A stretch of DNA of 64,000 nt from Paractinoplanes pyxinae (GCF_026626335.1 NZ_JAPNTZ010000002.1:62001-126000); one strand, 5' to 3'; counted from the stretch's first letter, positions 40,556 through 48,926 are shown. Program-made: numbers and translations. The notes: generated from the sequence alone by a model not told the origin.

Positions 40556-40581
40556 GGGCCCCGGCGACATCGCCGGGGCCC
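40556..40581. terminator. Bidirectional terminator after nuoN
   Basis: GGGCCCCGGCGA (40556-40567) pairs perfectly with TCGCCGGGGCCC (40570-40581) around a 2-base loop. On the plus strand it is followed by GTTCTT; on the minus strand (for the convergent polyprenyl synthase gene ending at 40596) it is followed by TTTTCG. It can stop both transcripts. Confidence 0.88.
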
Positions 40582-40595
40582 GTTCTTATCTGGTC

Positions 40596-41612
40596 TCAGC
40601 TGGTGCGATCGGCGATGAAGTCGCAGAGAGCCGCCATGGCCCGCTTGGCCTCGCCGTCGGGCAGGGGCGCCAGCTGGGCCCGCGCGTCCTCGGCGTAGGT
40701 GCGGACGGTCTCGCGGGCCTTCTTCATCGCGGCCGATTCCCGCAGCAGTCCCAGAGCCTCGGCGTGCAGAGCGTCGTCGGTGATCGGCCCGGCCGACAGC
40801 AGCTCGCGCAGCCGCACGGCCGACGCGTCGGTGTCGTCGCCGGCCAGCGCGTACAGCACCGGCAGGGTCGGCACGCCCTCGCGCAGGTCAGTGCCGGGGG
40901 TCTTGCCCGACTGCACCGACTCGGAAGCGATGTCGAGCAGGTCGTCGGAGAGCTGGAAGGCCACGCCGATCGTCTCGCCGTAGCCGGCCAGGGCCTCGAC
41001 GTACTCGGCCGGGGCGCCGGAGAACAGGCCGCCGAACCGGGCCGAGGTGGCGAACAGCGACGCCGTCTTCTCGCCGATGACGTGCAGGTAGTGCTCGATG
41101 GGGTCGGAGTCGCGCGGGCCGACCGTCTCGGCGATCTGGCCGTGCACCAGGCGGGCGAACGTGCGGGCCTGCAGGTGCACCGCCTCGGGGCCGAGGGAGG
41201 CGGCGATGTCGGCGGCGCGGGCGAACAGGTAGTCGCCGACCAGGATGGCCACCGAGTTGCCCCAGCGGGCGTTGGCGCTGGGCGCGCCGCGCCGGACCAG
41301 AGCCTCGTCCATGACGTCGTCGTGGTAGAGCGTGGCCAGGTGGGTCAGCTCGACCACATTGGCGGCGGCGATGATCTCGTCGGCGTCCGAGTTGCCGAAC
41401 TGGGCCCCGAACGCGACCAGGATCGGCCGGATTCGCTTGCCGCCCGCGTCGGCGAGATGGCGTGCGGCCTCGGCCACCAGCGGGTCGGCGCTGGCGACGT
41501 TCTCGCGCAGCGCGTCCTCCACGGCGGCCAGCGTCGCCGACACCGATGCATCGATCGCGGGATCGATGTCGAGGCCGAGCGACGACAGCGTCATTTCACC
41601 AGTGCTCACCAC
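40596..41612 (-). CDS. Polyprenyl diphosphate synthase (menaquinone side chain)
   Basis: About 338 residues. Both Asp-rich motifs are present: DDVMD (HLATLYHDDVMDEALVRRG) and DDLLD (GVAFQLSDDLLDIASESVQ), and AGGKRIRPILVAFGAQF is the substrate-binding segment. It elongates isoprenoid diphosphates and, being convergent with nuo and near menG/menJ, probably makes the menaquinone tail. The start is uncertain: I use the GTG at 41612 (reading VVSTGEMTLSSLGLD); ATGs at 41630 and 41645 or 41594 are possible. Confidence 0.88.
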   Translation of the reverse strand: MVSTGEMTLSSLGLDIDPAIDASVSATLAAVEDALRENVASADPLVAEAARHLADAGGKRIRPILVAFGAQFGNSDADEIIAAANVVELTHLATLYHDDVMDEALVRRGAPSANARWGNSVAILVGDYLFARAADIAASLGPEAVHLQARTFARLVHGQIAETVGPRDSDPIEHYLHVIGEKTASLFATSARFGGLFSGAPAEYVEALAGYGETIGVAFQLSDDLLDIASESVQSGKTPGTDLREGVPTLPVLYALAGDDTDASAVRLRELLSAGPITDDALHAEALGLLRESAAMKKARETVRTYAEDARAQLAPLPDGEAKRAMAALCDFIADRTS

Positions 41613-41670
41613 ACTTTCACGATGCCACATGAGTCCGATGCTCATGGCCTCAGGGTCGCGGCGAGCAAGA

Positions 41671-42870
41671 TCAAAATGAACTTCTGGCACGCGGGTCGCC
41701 GCCATCCGCGTGCCGGCGCAACAGGTGGCTGCCGAGCAGCATGGCGGCGGCCGCGCCGAGCATCGCCACGGCCGCCACCGCCCACATCGTCGGGTAGCTC
41801 GCGTGCGTGGCCACGAAGCCGAGCCCGAGCGGACCGAGGCAGCCACCCGCGTACACGCCGGTCTGGGTGATCGACGTGGCGGCGGCCGGCGCCTGCGGGT
41901 GCAGCCGCACCACGGCGAAGTTCATCAGGCCGGGCCAGGCCCACCCGAATCCGAAGCCCAGCACCACGCCGGCGACGAGCGGCAGGCCGCCCGGCACGGC
42001 GAGCAGCCCCAGTCCGGCCGCTCCGGCCAGCAGCAGGCCCGAGATCATGGTGACCGCGCGGCCCGGCCACCGATCGGCCAGCCATCCGCCGAGAACGCGG
42101 GACGTGACGCAAACGGCGCTACCGAGCGTGAGTGACAGACCGGCCGGGCCCGGAGAAATACCGCGAGCAACCGCCGAGTCGACCAGGAACGTGCCCAGCG
42201 CGTTGGCCGCCCCGGCCGCCAGAGTGGCCCCGACGCCGACGACGATGAGCGCCCCGGTCGCCCGCTTCGCGGCTTTCGCGGGCTTGGCCGCGGCCGCCGC
42301 GGGCTCGTCCGGAACCAACAGGAGGGCCGCCGCGGCGAGCCCGGCGACGAAGACGAACGCCCACCGCCAGCCCAAGGTCAGCGCGACCACCGGCACGGCC
42401 GCGCCGGAGAGCAACGTCGCCACCGGGATGGCGGCCTGCTTGATGCCGAACGAGAGGCCCTGCCGGCGCGGCGGCACGTGCCGGGACAGTGCGGTGTTGC
42501 TCGCCAGCTGCCCCATCGCGTTGGCCCCGGCGCCCAGCGCCAAGATCAGAATGAGACTCCACAGTGTATTCGCGAACGCTGCTACACCGAGCAACGAGGC
42601 GACGGAGAGCGCGATGCCGGCCCGGGAGACCCGTGTCGCGCCGAACCGCTCGACCAGAAAGCCGGCCGGGACCGAGGCGAGCGCACTGGCGCCGAAGTAG
42701 GCCGAGACGGCCAGGCCGAGCCCGGCCGGCGAGAAGCGGAGCTCGTCGCCGATCTGCACGGCGAGGCCACCGACGAGGAAGACCGGCACGCTGACGGCGA
42801 TCGTGGTCGTCAGGGCGCCGATCGATGCTCGTAAGGCACTGGTCGGCGCGGCCGGGGGCGAGACAATCAC
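41671..42870 (-). CDS. MFS transporter
   Basis: 399 residues, 12 predicted membrane segments in two halves around a short central loop (DEPAAAAAKPAKAAKRATGA). The first loop FGASALASVPAGFLVERFGA is an MFS loop 2-3 motif. The overall pattern resembles the CynX/NimT-like group; the substrate is not evident. GTG start with TAGGCT ending 7 bases upstream, so probably leaderless. It is divergent from the IclR regulator, which may control it. Confidence 0.85.
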   Translation of the reverse strand: MIVSPPAAPTSALRASIGALTTTIAVSVPVFLVGGLAVQIGDELRFSPAGLGLAVSAYFGASALASVPAGFLVERFGATRVSRAGIALSVASLLGVAAFANTLWSLILILALGAGANAMGQLASNTALSRHVPPRRQGLSFGIKQAAIPVATLLSGAAVPVVALTLGWRWAFVFVAGLAAAALLLVPDEPAAAAAKPAKAAKRATGALIVVGVGATLAAGAANALGTFLVDSAVARGISPGPAGLSLTLGSAVCVTSRVLGGWLADRWPGRAVTMISGLLLAGAAGLGLLAVPGGLPLVAGVVLGFGFGWAWPGLMNFAVVRLHPQAPAAATSITQTGVYAGGCLGPLGLGFVATHASYPTMWAVAAVAMLGAAAAMLLGSHLLRRHADGGDPRARSSF

Positions 42871-42924
42871 TCCTCGCAGCCTAGGCCGACAGAATGCATC
42901 CGAGCGCGCTGAGTGCTAATGACC

Positions 42925-42937
42925 ACACGGGTCGTGT
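42925..42937. promoter_or_regulatory. Short inverted repeat between the MFS and IclR genes
   Basis: ACACG-GGT-CGTGT lies in the 152-base divergent gap, 55 bases upstream of the MFS start and 86 before the IclR start. It could be the IclR-type operator, but the arms are only 5 bases. Confidence 0.3.
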
Positions 42938-43022
42938 AAATCGACCGTGATCCACATGCTTTTGGCATTCCCTCAGAGGAAGATTATTCATATGGTGTAA
43001 GTCCCTGGCGTCGGAGGTAGCA

Positions 43023-43817
43023 GTGCGCGACCCCCTGGCGGAGCCGTCCGACCTGATTCGGAGCGTGTCACGTGCCCTGCGCGTGCTCGAGTCGGTTGGC
43101 CGGGCGCCCCGCGGACTCACCGTGAAGCAGATAGCGCGACGGTGCGAATTGACCGTCGCGACGACGTATCACCTTGTGCGCACCCTGGCCTACGAGGGCT
43201 ACGTGATCCGCCGCGAGGACGGCACGTACATCGTGGGCCTGGAGATCGCCGACCGGTACCGGGAGCTGGTCTCCGCCTTCCGTGGCCCGCCCGCCGTCGG
43301 TGAGGCGTTGCGGCGGGCCGCGCTCGACAGTGGCTACACCCACTATCTCGGCCGGTTCGTCGGCGGCCGCATAGCGGTGACCGCGTCGGCCGAGGGCGCG
43401 AGGTCGCCGTTCGTCGACGACATGTCGCCCGGCTTCGACGAGGGCGGTCATGCCACCGCGCTCGGCAAGGCCCTGCTGGCCACGCTGACTCCCGACCAGC
43501 GGGCGCGTTACCTGCGCGACTACGGCATGCGGCAGTTCACGCCGGCCACCCTGACCACGCCCGAGGCGCTCGAGGCCGACCTGGCGGCGGGCGAGAGGCG
43601 CGGCATGCAGCTCGAGATGGGCCAGTTCCGGCAGGGTCTGGCCTGCGCGTCGGTGCTCGTCATCGCCGACCGCGACATCGAGCGGCGGCTGGTGCTGGCG
43701 TGCGCGCTGCCCGCGGCCGAAATGCTCACCTCGGCCCGTGTGGTGCGGGCCAAGTTGACGGCGGCCGCCCGAAATGTCACCGAAGCCCTCTCGGCAGGGG
43801 AGTCGGCCACGGCCTGA
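43023..43817 (+). CDS. IclR-family transcriptional regulator
   Basis: 264 residues. The N-terminal winged helix (VSRALRVLESVGRAPRGLTV, then RRCELTVATTYHLVRTLAYE) and the C-terminal effector domain (DEGGHATALGKALLATLTPD, RQGLACASVLVIADRDIERR) are complete. IclR proteins usually control catabolic or transport genes beside them; the divergent MFS gene is the natural target. The GTG has GGAGG 5 bases upstream. Confidence 0.92.
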   Translation: MRDPLAEPSDLIRSVSRALRVLESVGRAPRGLTVKQIARRCELTVATTYHLVRTLAYEGYVIRREDGTYIVGLEIADRYRELVSAFRGPPAVGEALRRAALDSGYTHYLGRFVGGRIAVTASAEGARSPFVDDMSPGFDEGGHATALGKALLATLTPDQRARYLRDYGMRQFTPATLTTPEALEADLAAGERRGMQLEMGQFRQGLACASVLVIADRDIERRLVLACALPAAEMLTSARVVRAKLTAAARNVTEALSAGESATA

Positions 43818-43843
43818 CTTGCGTATCTAAGACTCCGTTGAAC

Positions 43844-43884
43844 CTCCCGCCGGGCTGACCCGTAAGACAGTTTGCAGGCGGGAG
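43844..43884. promoter_or_regulatory. Inverted repeat and possible ECF promoter before the anti-sigma gene
   Basis: CTCCCGCC (43844-43851) and GGCGGGAG (43877-43884) are perfect inverted arms 25 bases apart. Overlapping them, TGAAC (43839-43843) and CGTAAG (43861-43866) are 17 bases apart, a spacing compatible with an ECF sigma promoter. Either reading is tentative. Confidence 0.3.
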
Positions 43885-43906
43885 ATCAGCGGAGGGTGGT
43901 GACGGG

Positions 43907-44629
43907 GTGCACTGCGAGCACGAGCACGACGACGGAGCCTATGTGCTCGGCGCCTTGTCACCGGCGGAACGTGCCGCGTACGAAAGTCACCTGGCCACCT
44001 GCTCGTTCTGCCGCGAGGCGGTGGCCGACATCTCGGCCCTGCCCGACGTGCTCTCCCGGCTCGACGCGAAAGAGTTCGCCAAGCTGCTCGACCCCACGCT
44101 GACCAGCGGGTCGGGCCACCCCGGGGCCGAGCTGCGGGACTGGGCGACGAGCGAGTGGGCCACCTTGAACCCCGACGCCAAGCGGGGCAAGAAGAAGCGC
44201 AAGACCTTCAGCGTACGGGTGTTGAGCACCGCCGCCGCGGCCGTCCTCGTGGCGCTGATCGGCGTCGGCCTGTTCGCCTGGACCCGCGACAATGCGGCCC
44301 CCGCGGCTCCGCCGGCCGGTCCGGCCATCGCCATGACCGCGGTGCAGAAGTCGTCGCCGGTCAAGGCCTCGGTCCGGCTGACCAGCACGCCCGGCGGCAC
44401 CAAGATCGACCTCGTCTGCTCCTACAGCAGCGCGGCGTCGCGGCCCTACACGTTCCGACTGGTCGCGTACGGGCCCGACGAGCAGACCGAACAGCTGGGC
44501 TCCTGGCAGGCCGCACCCGGCGCGGAATTCACGATGCCCGGGGTCACCCACTTCGGCCCGGGCAGCCTGAGCCGGCTCGAGCTGGTGCAGTTCGACGGAA
44601 AGGCGCTTCTCGCCTACGACGTCCCCTGA
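43907..44629 (+). CDS. Membrane-anchored anti-sigma factor with zinc finger
   Basis: 240 residues. The zf-HC2 motif HLATCSFCREAV (Hx3CxxC) at about residue 25 follows AYVLGALSPAERAAYESHL, the classic start of anti-sigma factors. One membrane segment lies near 103-122 (LSTAAAAVLVALIGVGLFAW) and about 115 residues are extracellular. It should hold an ECF sigma factor at the membrane. No sigma factor gene adjoins it: the neighbours are an IclR regulator and RarD, so it is an orphan here. The GTG has GGAGGG 10 bases upstream. Confidence 0.85.
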   Translation: MHCEHEHDDGAYVLGALSPAERAAYESHLATCSFCREAVADISALPDVLSRLDAKEFAKLLDPTLTSGSGHPGAELRDWATSEWATLNPDAKRGKKKRKTFSVRVLSTAAAAVLVALIGVGLFAWTRDNAAPAAPPAGPAIAMTAVQKSSPVKASVRLTSTPGGTKIDLVCSYSSAASRPYTFRLVAYGPDEQTEQLGSWQAAPGAEFTMPGVTHFGPGSLSRLELVQFDGKALLAYDVP

Positions 44630-44648
44630 TCCTCTGATTCCGGATCAG
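44626..44648. terminator. Compact hairpin over two convergent stop codons
   Basis: CTGATCC (44626-44632) pairs with GGATCAG (44642-44648). The stems contain the stop codons of both the anti-sigma gene (TGA 44627-44629) and rarD (minus strand, 44645-44647), so one hairpin can end both transcripts. Confidence 0.6.
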
Positions 44649-45586
44649 CGGGGTGGCAGGGTGGTGGCCGGTTCGACGGTGGCGGCCGTCGCGCCGGCCG
44701 CCGTCTTTTCGGCCCGGGTCCGGCGGCGCAGGGCGTCGAACGTGAAGATGATCAGCGCGACCCACACCAGGGCGAAGCCGGCCAGGCGGGCCGGCGGCAT
44801 CGGCTCGTGATAGATCAGCAGCCCGACGGCCAGCTGCAGGATCGGCGCCACGTACTGCAGGATCCCGATGCCCACCATGGGCACCCGGTTGGCCGAGGCC
44901 GCGAACAGCAGCAACGGCAGCGCGGTGGCCAACCCCGAAAAGATCATGAGGACCGTGTGCGTCGCCGACACGTTCCCGAACTTGGCGTCGCCCGAGGCGG
45001 TGAGCCAGCCGACGAAGACCAGGGCGGGCACGGCCAGCACGGCCGACTCGACGAACAGGCCCTCGGCCGGCGGGAGTGACAACCGCTTCTTCACGAGGCT
45101 GTAGGCGCCGAAGCTGGCCGCCAGCAGCAGAGCGATATACGGCAGATGCCCGTAGTCGATGGTCAGCACGACCACCGCGACCGCACCGACCCCGACGGCC
45201 ACCCACTGCAGGACGCGCAGCCGCTCCCGCTGCACGGTGACGCCCAGCAGCACGATGACCAGGGGCGTGATGAAGTACCCGAGCGCCGTCTCGACCACCC
45301 GCGACGAGTTCACGCCGTAGATGTAGGTGCCCCAGTTCACCGCGATCAGCAGGGCCGCGAGCGCCAGGCCGCCCAGCAGCCGGGGGCTGCGGGCGAGACG
45401 CTTGATAAATCCCCAATTGCGAACGACAGCCAGCAGCAAACTGATGAAGACGACCGACCAGATGACCCGATGAGCCAAGATCTCGAACGGCGACGCCGGC
45501 TGCAGATGCTTGAAGTAGATCGGGAAAAATCCCCACAACACGTACGCCGCGAGGCCGTAGAGATATCCGCGTCGCTCGTCGCTCAT
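44645..45586 (-). CDS. rarD: RarD-type EamA-family transporter
   Basis: 313 residues with ten membrane segments. RGYLYGLAAYVLWGFFPIYF, then KHLQPASPFEILAHRVIWS, and NWGTYIYGVNSSRVVETALG are typical of RarD (chloramphenicol-sensitive protein family); the physiological substrate is unknown. The ATG at 45586 is chosen over a longer frame because TACGGT ends exactly 6 bases upstream. The upstream 210 bases contain a 44-bp tandem repeat. Confidence 0.9.
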   Translation of the reverse strand: MSDERRGYLYGLAAYVLWGFFPIYFKHLQPASPFEILAHRVIWSVVFISLLLAVVRNWGFIKRLARSPRLLGGLALAALLIAVNWGTYIYGVNSSRVVETALGYFITPLVIVLLGVTVQRERLRVLQWVAVGVGAVAVVVLTIDYGHLPYIALLLAASFGAYSLVKKRLSLPPAEGLFVESAVLAVPALVFVGWLTASGDAKFGNVSATHTVLMIFSGLATALPLLLFAASANRVPMVGIGILQYVAPILQLAVGLLIYHEPMPPARLAGFALVWVALIIFTFDALRRRTRAEKTAAGATAATVEPATTLPPR

Positions 45587-45681
45587 GCCCTCACCGTAAG
45601 GCCTGTACGACGTTTTGCCCCTTGCCGTATGGCTGACCTCACGGCCCACGAGCCGCTTCAGGCGCTTACTGTCCGCTTCAG

Positions 45682-45813
45682 CTTCAGGCACTCGCCGCCT
45701 GCCGCGAGTCAGTCCGAGTGTGCGGCTTCAGGCGCTCGCCGCCCGCCGCGAGTCGGTTCGAGGGTGCGGCTTCAGGCGCTCGCCGCCTGTTGCGAGTCAG
45801 TCCGAGTGTGCGG
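45682..45813. repeat. 44-bp tandem repeat, three copies, across the GNAT stop codon
   Basis: Units 45682-45725, 45726-45769 and 45770-45813 each begin CTTCAGGCGCTCGCCGCC and differ at only a few positions; a partial copy lies before them near 45655. The third unit contains the stop codon and the last codons of the GNAT gene (minus strand), so the array probably grew from that gene's 3' end. It separates the GNAT and rarD genes. Confidence 0.92.
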
Positions 45814-46240
45814 GGGTGCGGAGGTCGCACTCCATCCAGCGGCCCGGTTCCACGTCGGTGAAGCCGTGCGGGGCGTAGACGGCGTGCGCGTCCCGGGTGA
45901 CCAGCACGAAGCGCGTCAGCCCCCGGGCCGCGTAGTGGTCGCGCAGATGTTTCACCAGCCAGCCGCCGAGGCCGCGACCGCGATGCGCCGGCTCGACGTA
46001 GACGTCGCAGAGATAAGCGAAGACGGCCCCGTCGGTGACCACCCGCGCGACCGCCACCTGCTCGCCGCCGCGCTCATAGATCCCGTACGGCTCGGACCCG
46101 GCCAGCGCGGCCCGCATCCGCTCGAGCGGCCGCCCCATCGCCCAATAGGCGTCGGTCGAGATCCACCGGTGCACCCGGGTCAGGTCGATCCGCTCCCGGT
46201 CGGAGCTCAGCTCATATCCGTCTTCGCGTTCGTGCAGCAC
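45797..46240 (-). CDS. GNAT-family N-acetyltransferase
   Basis: 147 residues (151 if the TTG at 46252 is used). Motif A, VYVEPAHRGRGLGGWLVKHL, binds acetyl-CoA; FVLVTRDAHAVYAPHGFTDV is the C-terminal strand-helix typical of small GNATs. The group resembles YjgM/YjdJ-like acetyltransferases; the substrate is unknown. Neither start has a good ribosome-binding site. The last codons and stop lie inside a tandem repeat. Confidence 0.87.
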   Translation of the reverse strand: MLHEREDGYELSSDRERIDLTRVHRWISTDAYWAMGRPLERMRAALAGSEPYGIYERGGEQVAVARVVTDGAVFAYLCDVYVEPAHRGRGLGGWLVKHLRDHYAARGLTRFVLVTRDAHAVYAPHGFTDVEPGRWMECDLRTPAHSD

Positions 46241-46260
46241 GGCCAGATTCAAACCCGGCC

Positions 46261-46523
46261 ATCGCCCCGCCGCCAGCCGATTCCCGCCGCCGCTTTCGCC
46301 GTGGGCGGAGGACGGGTGGCGGGTTCAGTCGTCCCGCCGCCCACCGATTCCCGCCGCCACATTCGCGTCGGCGGAGGATGGCGGTGGGGTCATCGCCCCG
46401 CCGCCCGCCGATTCCCGCCGCCGCTTTCGTGTCGGCCGAGGATGGGTTGGTGGGGTCAATCGTCACGCCACCAACCGATTCCTACCGCCGGTTTTGCGTC
46501 GGCGGAGGGTGGGTGGTGGGTCA
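46261..46523. repeat. Tandem array of four ~65-bp degenerate repeats across the holin-like stop codon
   Basis: Units 46261-46327, 46328-46391, 46392-46458 and 46459-46523 share CGATTCC(C/T)(G/A)CCGCC followed by a TTTCG/TTTGCG core and GGCGGAGG. The right-hand unit ends with the stop codon of the minus-strand holin-like gene, and each junction repeats the GAC-GAC-TGA of that gene's end. Units contain CCGCC/GGCGG arms able to form hairpins. Confidence 0.88.
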
Positions 46524-46901
46524 GTCGTCGCCGTCGGGGACGAGCATGTTGAGCAGCCAGCTGACCACGCCGACCAGCAGGGCGCCGAGCACGGCGCTGG
46601 GCCAGAAGTCGTCGACGTGGAACGGCAGGTCGAACTGGCCGGCGACCCAACTGGTCAGCAGGAACAGAGCGCCGTTGACGACAAGAGCGATCAGCCCGAG
46701 CGTGAGCACGTAGAACCCGCACCCCACGACCTTGATGATCGGCCGGAGAACCGCGTTGATCACGCCGAAGATGACCGCGACGATCAACAGCGTGATGATC
46801 TGCTCCGACACGGAGTCGGTGGTCAGCTCGATCCCGTCGATCAAGACGGTGGCCAGCCACAACGAGAACGCAGTGATCAGAAGCCGAATGATGAGGCCCA
46901 T
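46521..46901 (-). CDS. Phage-holin-4-2 (YvlD-like) family membrane protein
   Basis: 126 residues with four membrane segments (LIIRLLITAFSLWLATVLI, IITLLIVAVIFGVINAVL, YVLTLGLIALVVNGALFLL, AVLGALLVGVVSWLLNMLV). This is the family named from phage holins but found as ordinary chromosomal genes; no phage genes surround it. Started at MGLIIRLLI with CGGGG 3 bases upstream of a 2-base gap; an ATG at 46925 gives 134 residues. Its 3' end carries the four-unit tandem repeat. Confidence 0.82.
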   Translation of the reverse strand: MGLIIRLLITAFSLWLATVLIDGIELTTDSVSEQIITLLIVAVIFGVINAVLRPIIKVVGCGFYVLTLGLIALVVNGALFLLTSWVAGQFDLPFHVDDFWPSAVLGALLVGVVSWLLNMLVPDGDD

Positions 46902-46971
46902 GGCCCCGAATGGTGCCACGATCATGCAAATCCGGGCCGCGACACTCCCTGAGCTCGTCTATGTTTCCCGG

Positions 46972-48867
46972 TCAGCGGCCTGGCGGGCCGATCAGCTGCG
47001 CCTCGATCGGGGTGTAGGCCAGGGCGGCCCAGCGGACGGCGCGGCGGTTGACGACGCCGACCATGTCGGGGCGGATCCGGGTCATCCACTGGGCGACCTC
47101 GCCCAAGCCGAGCGCGCCGCCGACGAGGGTGGCCTCCTCCGGCCGCAGGGGCTGCAGGATGAGCAGGTCGGCCCGGGAGGCCACGTCGATGTCGGCCGCC
47201 GAGAACTCGTCGCGGACGACCAGGGTGGCCTGCCAGCCGTCGCCGGGACGGTTGTCGGCGCCGACCGGGCCGATGTCGACCACGACGAGCAGGGGGTGCA
47301 GGGCAGAGCCGGGGGCTATCTCGATCGGGCGGCCGGGCGGCACCACGGCGATCGACTCGCCTGGGACGGCCGCGCCGCGTACGAACGGCTCCCATGCCCG
47401 CGGCCGCGCGGTCTGCACGACGACCCGGGCCCCCAGGGCCATGGCCCGCAAGGCGACCAGCTGGGCGCAGCGGACGCCCCCGACCACGAGCGCGCGGGTC
47501 TGTTCGGGCCGGAACAGCCGTGCCACCACCGGATTGCCGTGCCGGTTGCGGCCGAGCATGAGGCCGGACACCCCGACCTGGAGGTGCAACCCCTCCAGCT
47601 GCTCGGCCGGCTGCACACCGTCGAGGGCGAGACCGGGGACAGCGCTGGGCCGGCCGCCGAGCGGGAGAGTCGCGAAGAGGCCCTGCACGTGCTCGCCGTC
47701 GAGCCGCTGAGCCCCGGCATGCTCGGCCGCCAGCAGCTTGCGCAGGGCCTGGGTGGCCGTGCCGAGCGAACCCGGCTCGGGGGCGGCCAGCCGGACTGTC
47801 ACGTCGATCGGGGTGGGGCCGTGGGCCGCTTGCGGGCCAGCGGTCAGTGACACCGTCGTCGCGGCGGAGGGCAGGGTGAGCATGCGCGACACCAGCCGCC
47901 GGGACGTCTCGACCCGCAGGTCGGGCCAGCGCCGCAGCCGGAACGTGGTCTGCGCCAGCCCGCCCACCCGCAGACCGGGCCACGACTCGTGGGCCGAACC
48001 GGCGCCGTCGTCATGGGCCAGTTCGGCGATGACCCGCAGCGCGGCCGCCTCACCCAGCGGGCGGGCCGGCACTGCCGAGAGCCGGCGCACCAGCTTGCGG
48101 ACCAGGCCGGACAGCGCCCGCCGCAACTCTTCCTCGGACCAGCCCTCGGCGCGCAGCACCCGCACGGCCAGCAGCGCGCGGCTGTGCCCGAGCAGGCGGC
48201 CCTCGGTGAGCTGGCGGTAGGAGTTGGCCGGGGTGCCCGCCCCGGCCCGCAGTGAGGGCGCCGGGGCCCCGGTGAGCAGTAGTTGGATCAGCACCGGCGG
48301 CACCTCGGCCTCGGCCGAGGGCAGCAAACTCGCCGGTGAGGGCAGGTCGGGCGTCTCTTCGGCGAGCAGACCGGCCGGGTCGCCCAGCTCGAGAACGGCG
48401 GTGAGGCCGTGCCCGTCGATCAGGACCGCCGACGGGTCGCCGGCCAGGTCGGTCTGCTCGACCCGGGCGCCGGGGGCGAGGAACTGGAGCAGGGCCGTAG
48501 GGCCGCCCGCGAGCGTGGCCGAATGACGCCGGCCGCCGAAGCGCAGGCCGACGCCCAGCCACTCGAACGCCCAGCGGCCGCGCAGCCGCAGCCACGTGAG
48601 ACCGAGGACGGCCAGGGCGACCACCGCCCCCGCGACGAGCCCGATCGGCCCGTTGACGGCGCCGACCGCGACCGCGACGGCGGCGACCTGGGTCGCGACC
48701 AGTTGGCCGGCCCGCAGGCCGAACAACCGTCCACGTCGGAGCGGCTTGGTATTGACCTTGGGTAGTTGCTTGACCGGACCGGAGAGCTCGCGATAGTCGC
48801 GCTCACCCGCCACGCCAACCGTCACGACACACCGCCCCTCGCCCGCATTCGTCCTTGTGCGGGCCAT
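46972..48867 (-). CDS. eccE: Type VII secretion protein EccE
   Basis: 631 residues. Two adjacent membrane segments near residues 55-105 (ATQVAAVAVAVGAVNGPIGL, GAVVALAVLGLTWLRLRGRW) are followed by a soluble domain with the EccE stretch RWAFEWLGVGLRFGGRRH. EccE sits at the edge of the ESX core complex in mycobacteria. The ATG at 48867 has GGAG 8 bases upstream; a GTG at 48885 is the longer alternative. It is divergent from two WXG100 substrate genes; eccB, eccC, eccD and mycosin are not in the window. Confidence 0.85.
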   Translation of the reverse strand: MARTRTNAGEGRCVVTVGVAGERDYRELSGPVKQLPKVNTKPLRRGRLFGLRAGQLVATQVAAVAVAVGAVNGPIGLVAGAVVALAVLGLTWLRLRGRWAFEWLGVGLRFGGRRHSATLAGGPTALLQFLAPGARVEQTDLAGDPSAVLIDGHGLTAVLELGDPAGLLAEETPDLPSPASLLPSAEAEVPPVLIQLLLTGAPAPSLRAGAGTPANSYRQLTEGRLLGHSRALLAVRVLRAEGWSEEELRRALSGLVRKLVRRLSAVPARPLGEAAALRVIAELAHDDGAGSAHESWPGLRVGGLAQTTFRLRRWPDLRVETSRRLVSRMLTLPSAATTVSLTAGPQAAHGPTPIDVTVRLAAPEPGSLGTATQALRKLLAAEHAGAQRLDGEHVQGLFATLPLGGRPSAVPGLALDGVQPAEQLEGLHLQVGVSGLMLGRNRHGNPVVARLFRPEQTRALVVGGVRCAQLVALRAMALGARVVVQTARPRAWEPFVRGAAVPGESIAVVPPGRPIEIAPGSALHPLLVVVDIGPVGADNRPGDGWQATLVVRDEFSAADIDVASRADLLILQPLRPEEATLVGGALGLGEVAQWMTRIRPDMVGVVNRRAVRWAALAYTPIEAQLIGPPGR

Positions 48868-48897
48868 CGTAGGGGCTCCGGTCACCCCGCGGGGCGC

Positions 48898-48926
48898 CCT
48901 GTGGACAACGCCGAGTTATCCACAGG
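48898..48926. promoter_or_regulatory. Inverted pair of DnaA-box-like 11-mers between eccE and the WXG100 genes
   Basis: CCTGTGGACAA (48898-48908) and TTATCCACAGG (48916-48926) face each other, separated by 7 bases, and pair at 10 of 11 positions. Each contains a perfect DnaA box (TTGTCCACA, inverted; TTATCCACA). Weaker copies follow at 49023-49031 (TGTGGACAG) and 49081-49089 (CCGTCCACA). No dnaA or dnaN gene is near, so this is not the chromosomal origin. Confidence 0.6.

Noticed and set aside
43872..44102. 76-codon overlapping frame at the start of the anti-sigma gene
   Set aside because: Overlaps the zinc-finger region in another frame and has no recognisable motif.
45682..46523. CRISPR array suggested by regularly spaced repeats
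   Set aside because: The units are tandem without unique spacers, contain coding 3' ends and no cas genes are near.
46521..46901. Prophage remnant suggested by the phage-holin family name
   Set aside because: The family is mostly chromosomal YvlD-like membrane proteins and no other phage gene is present.
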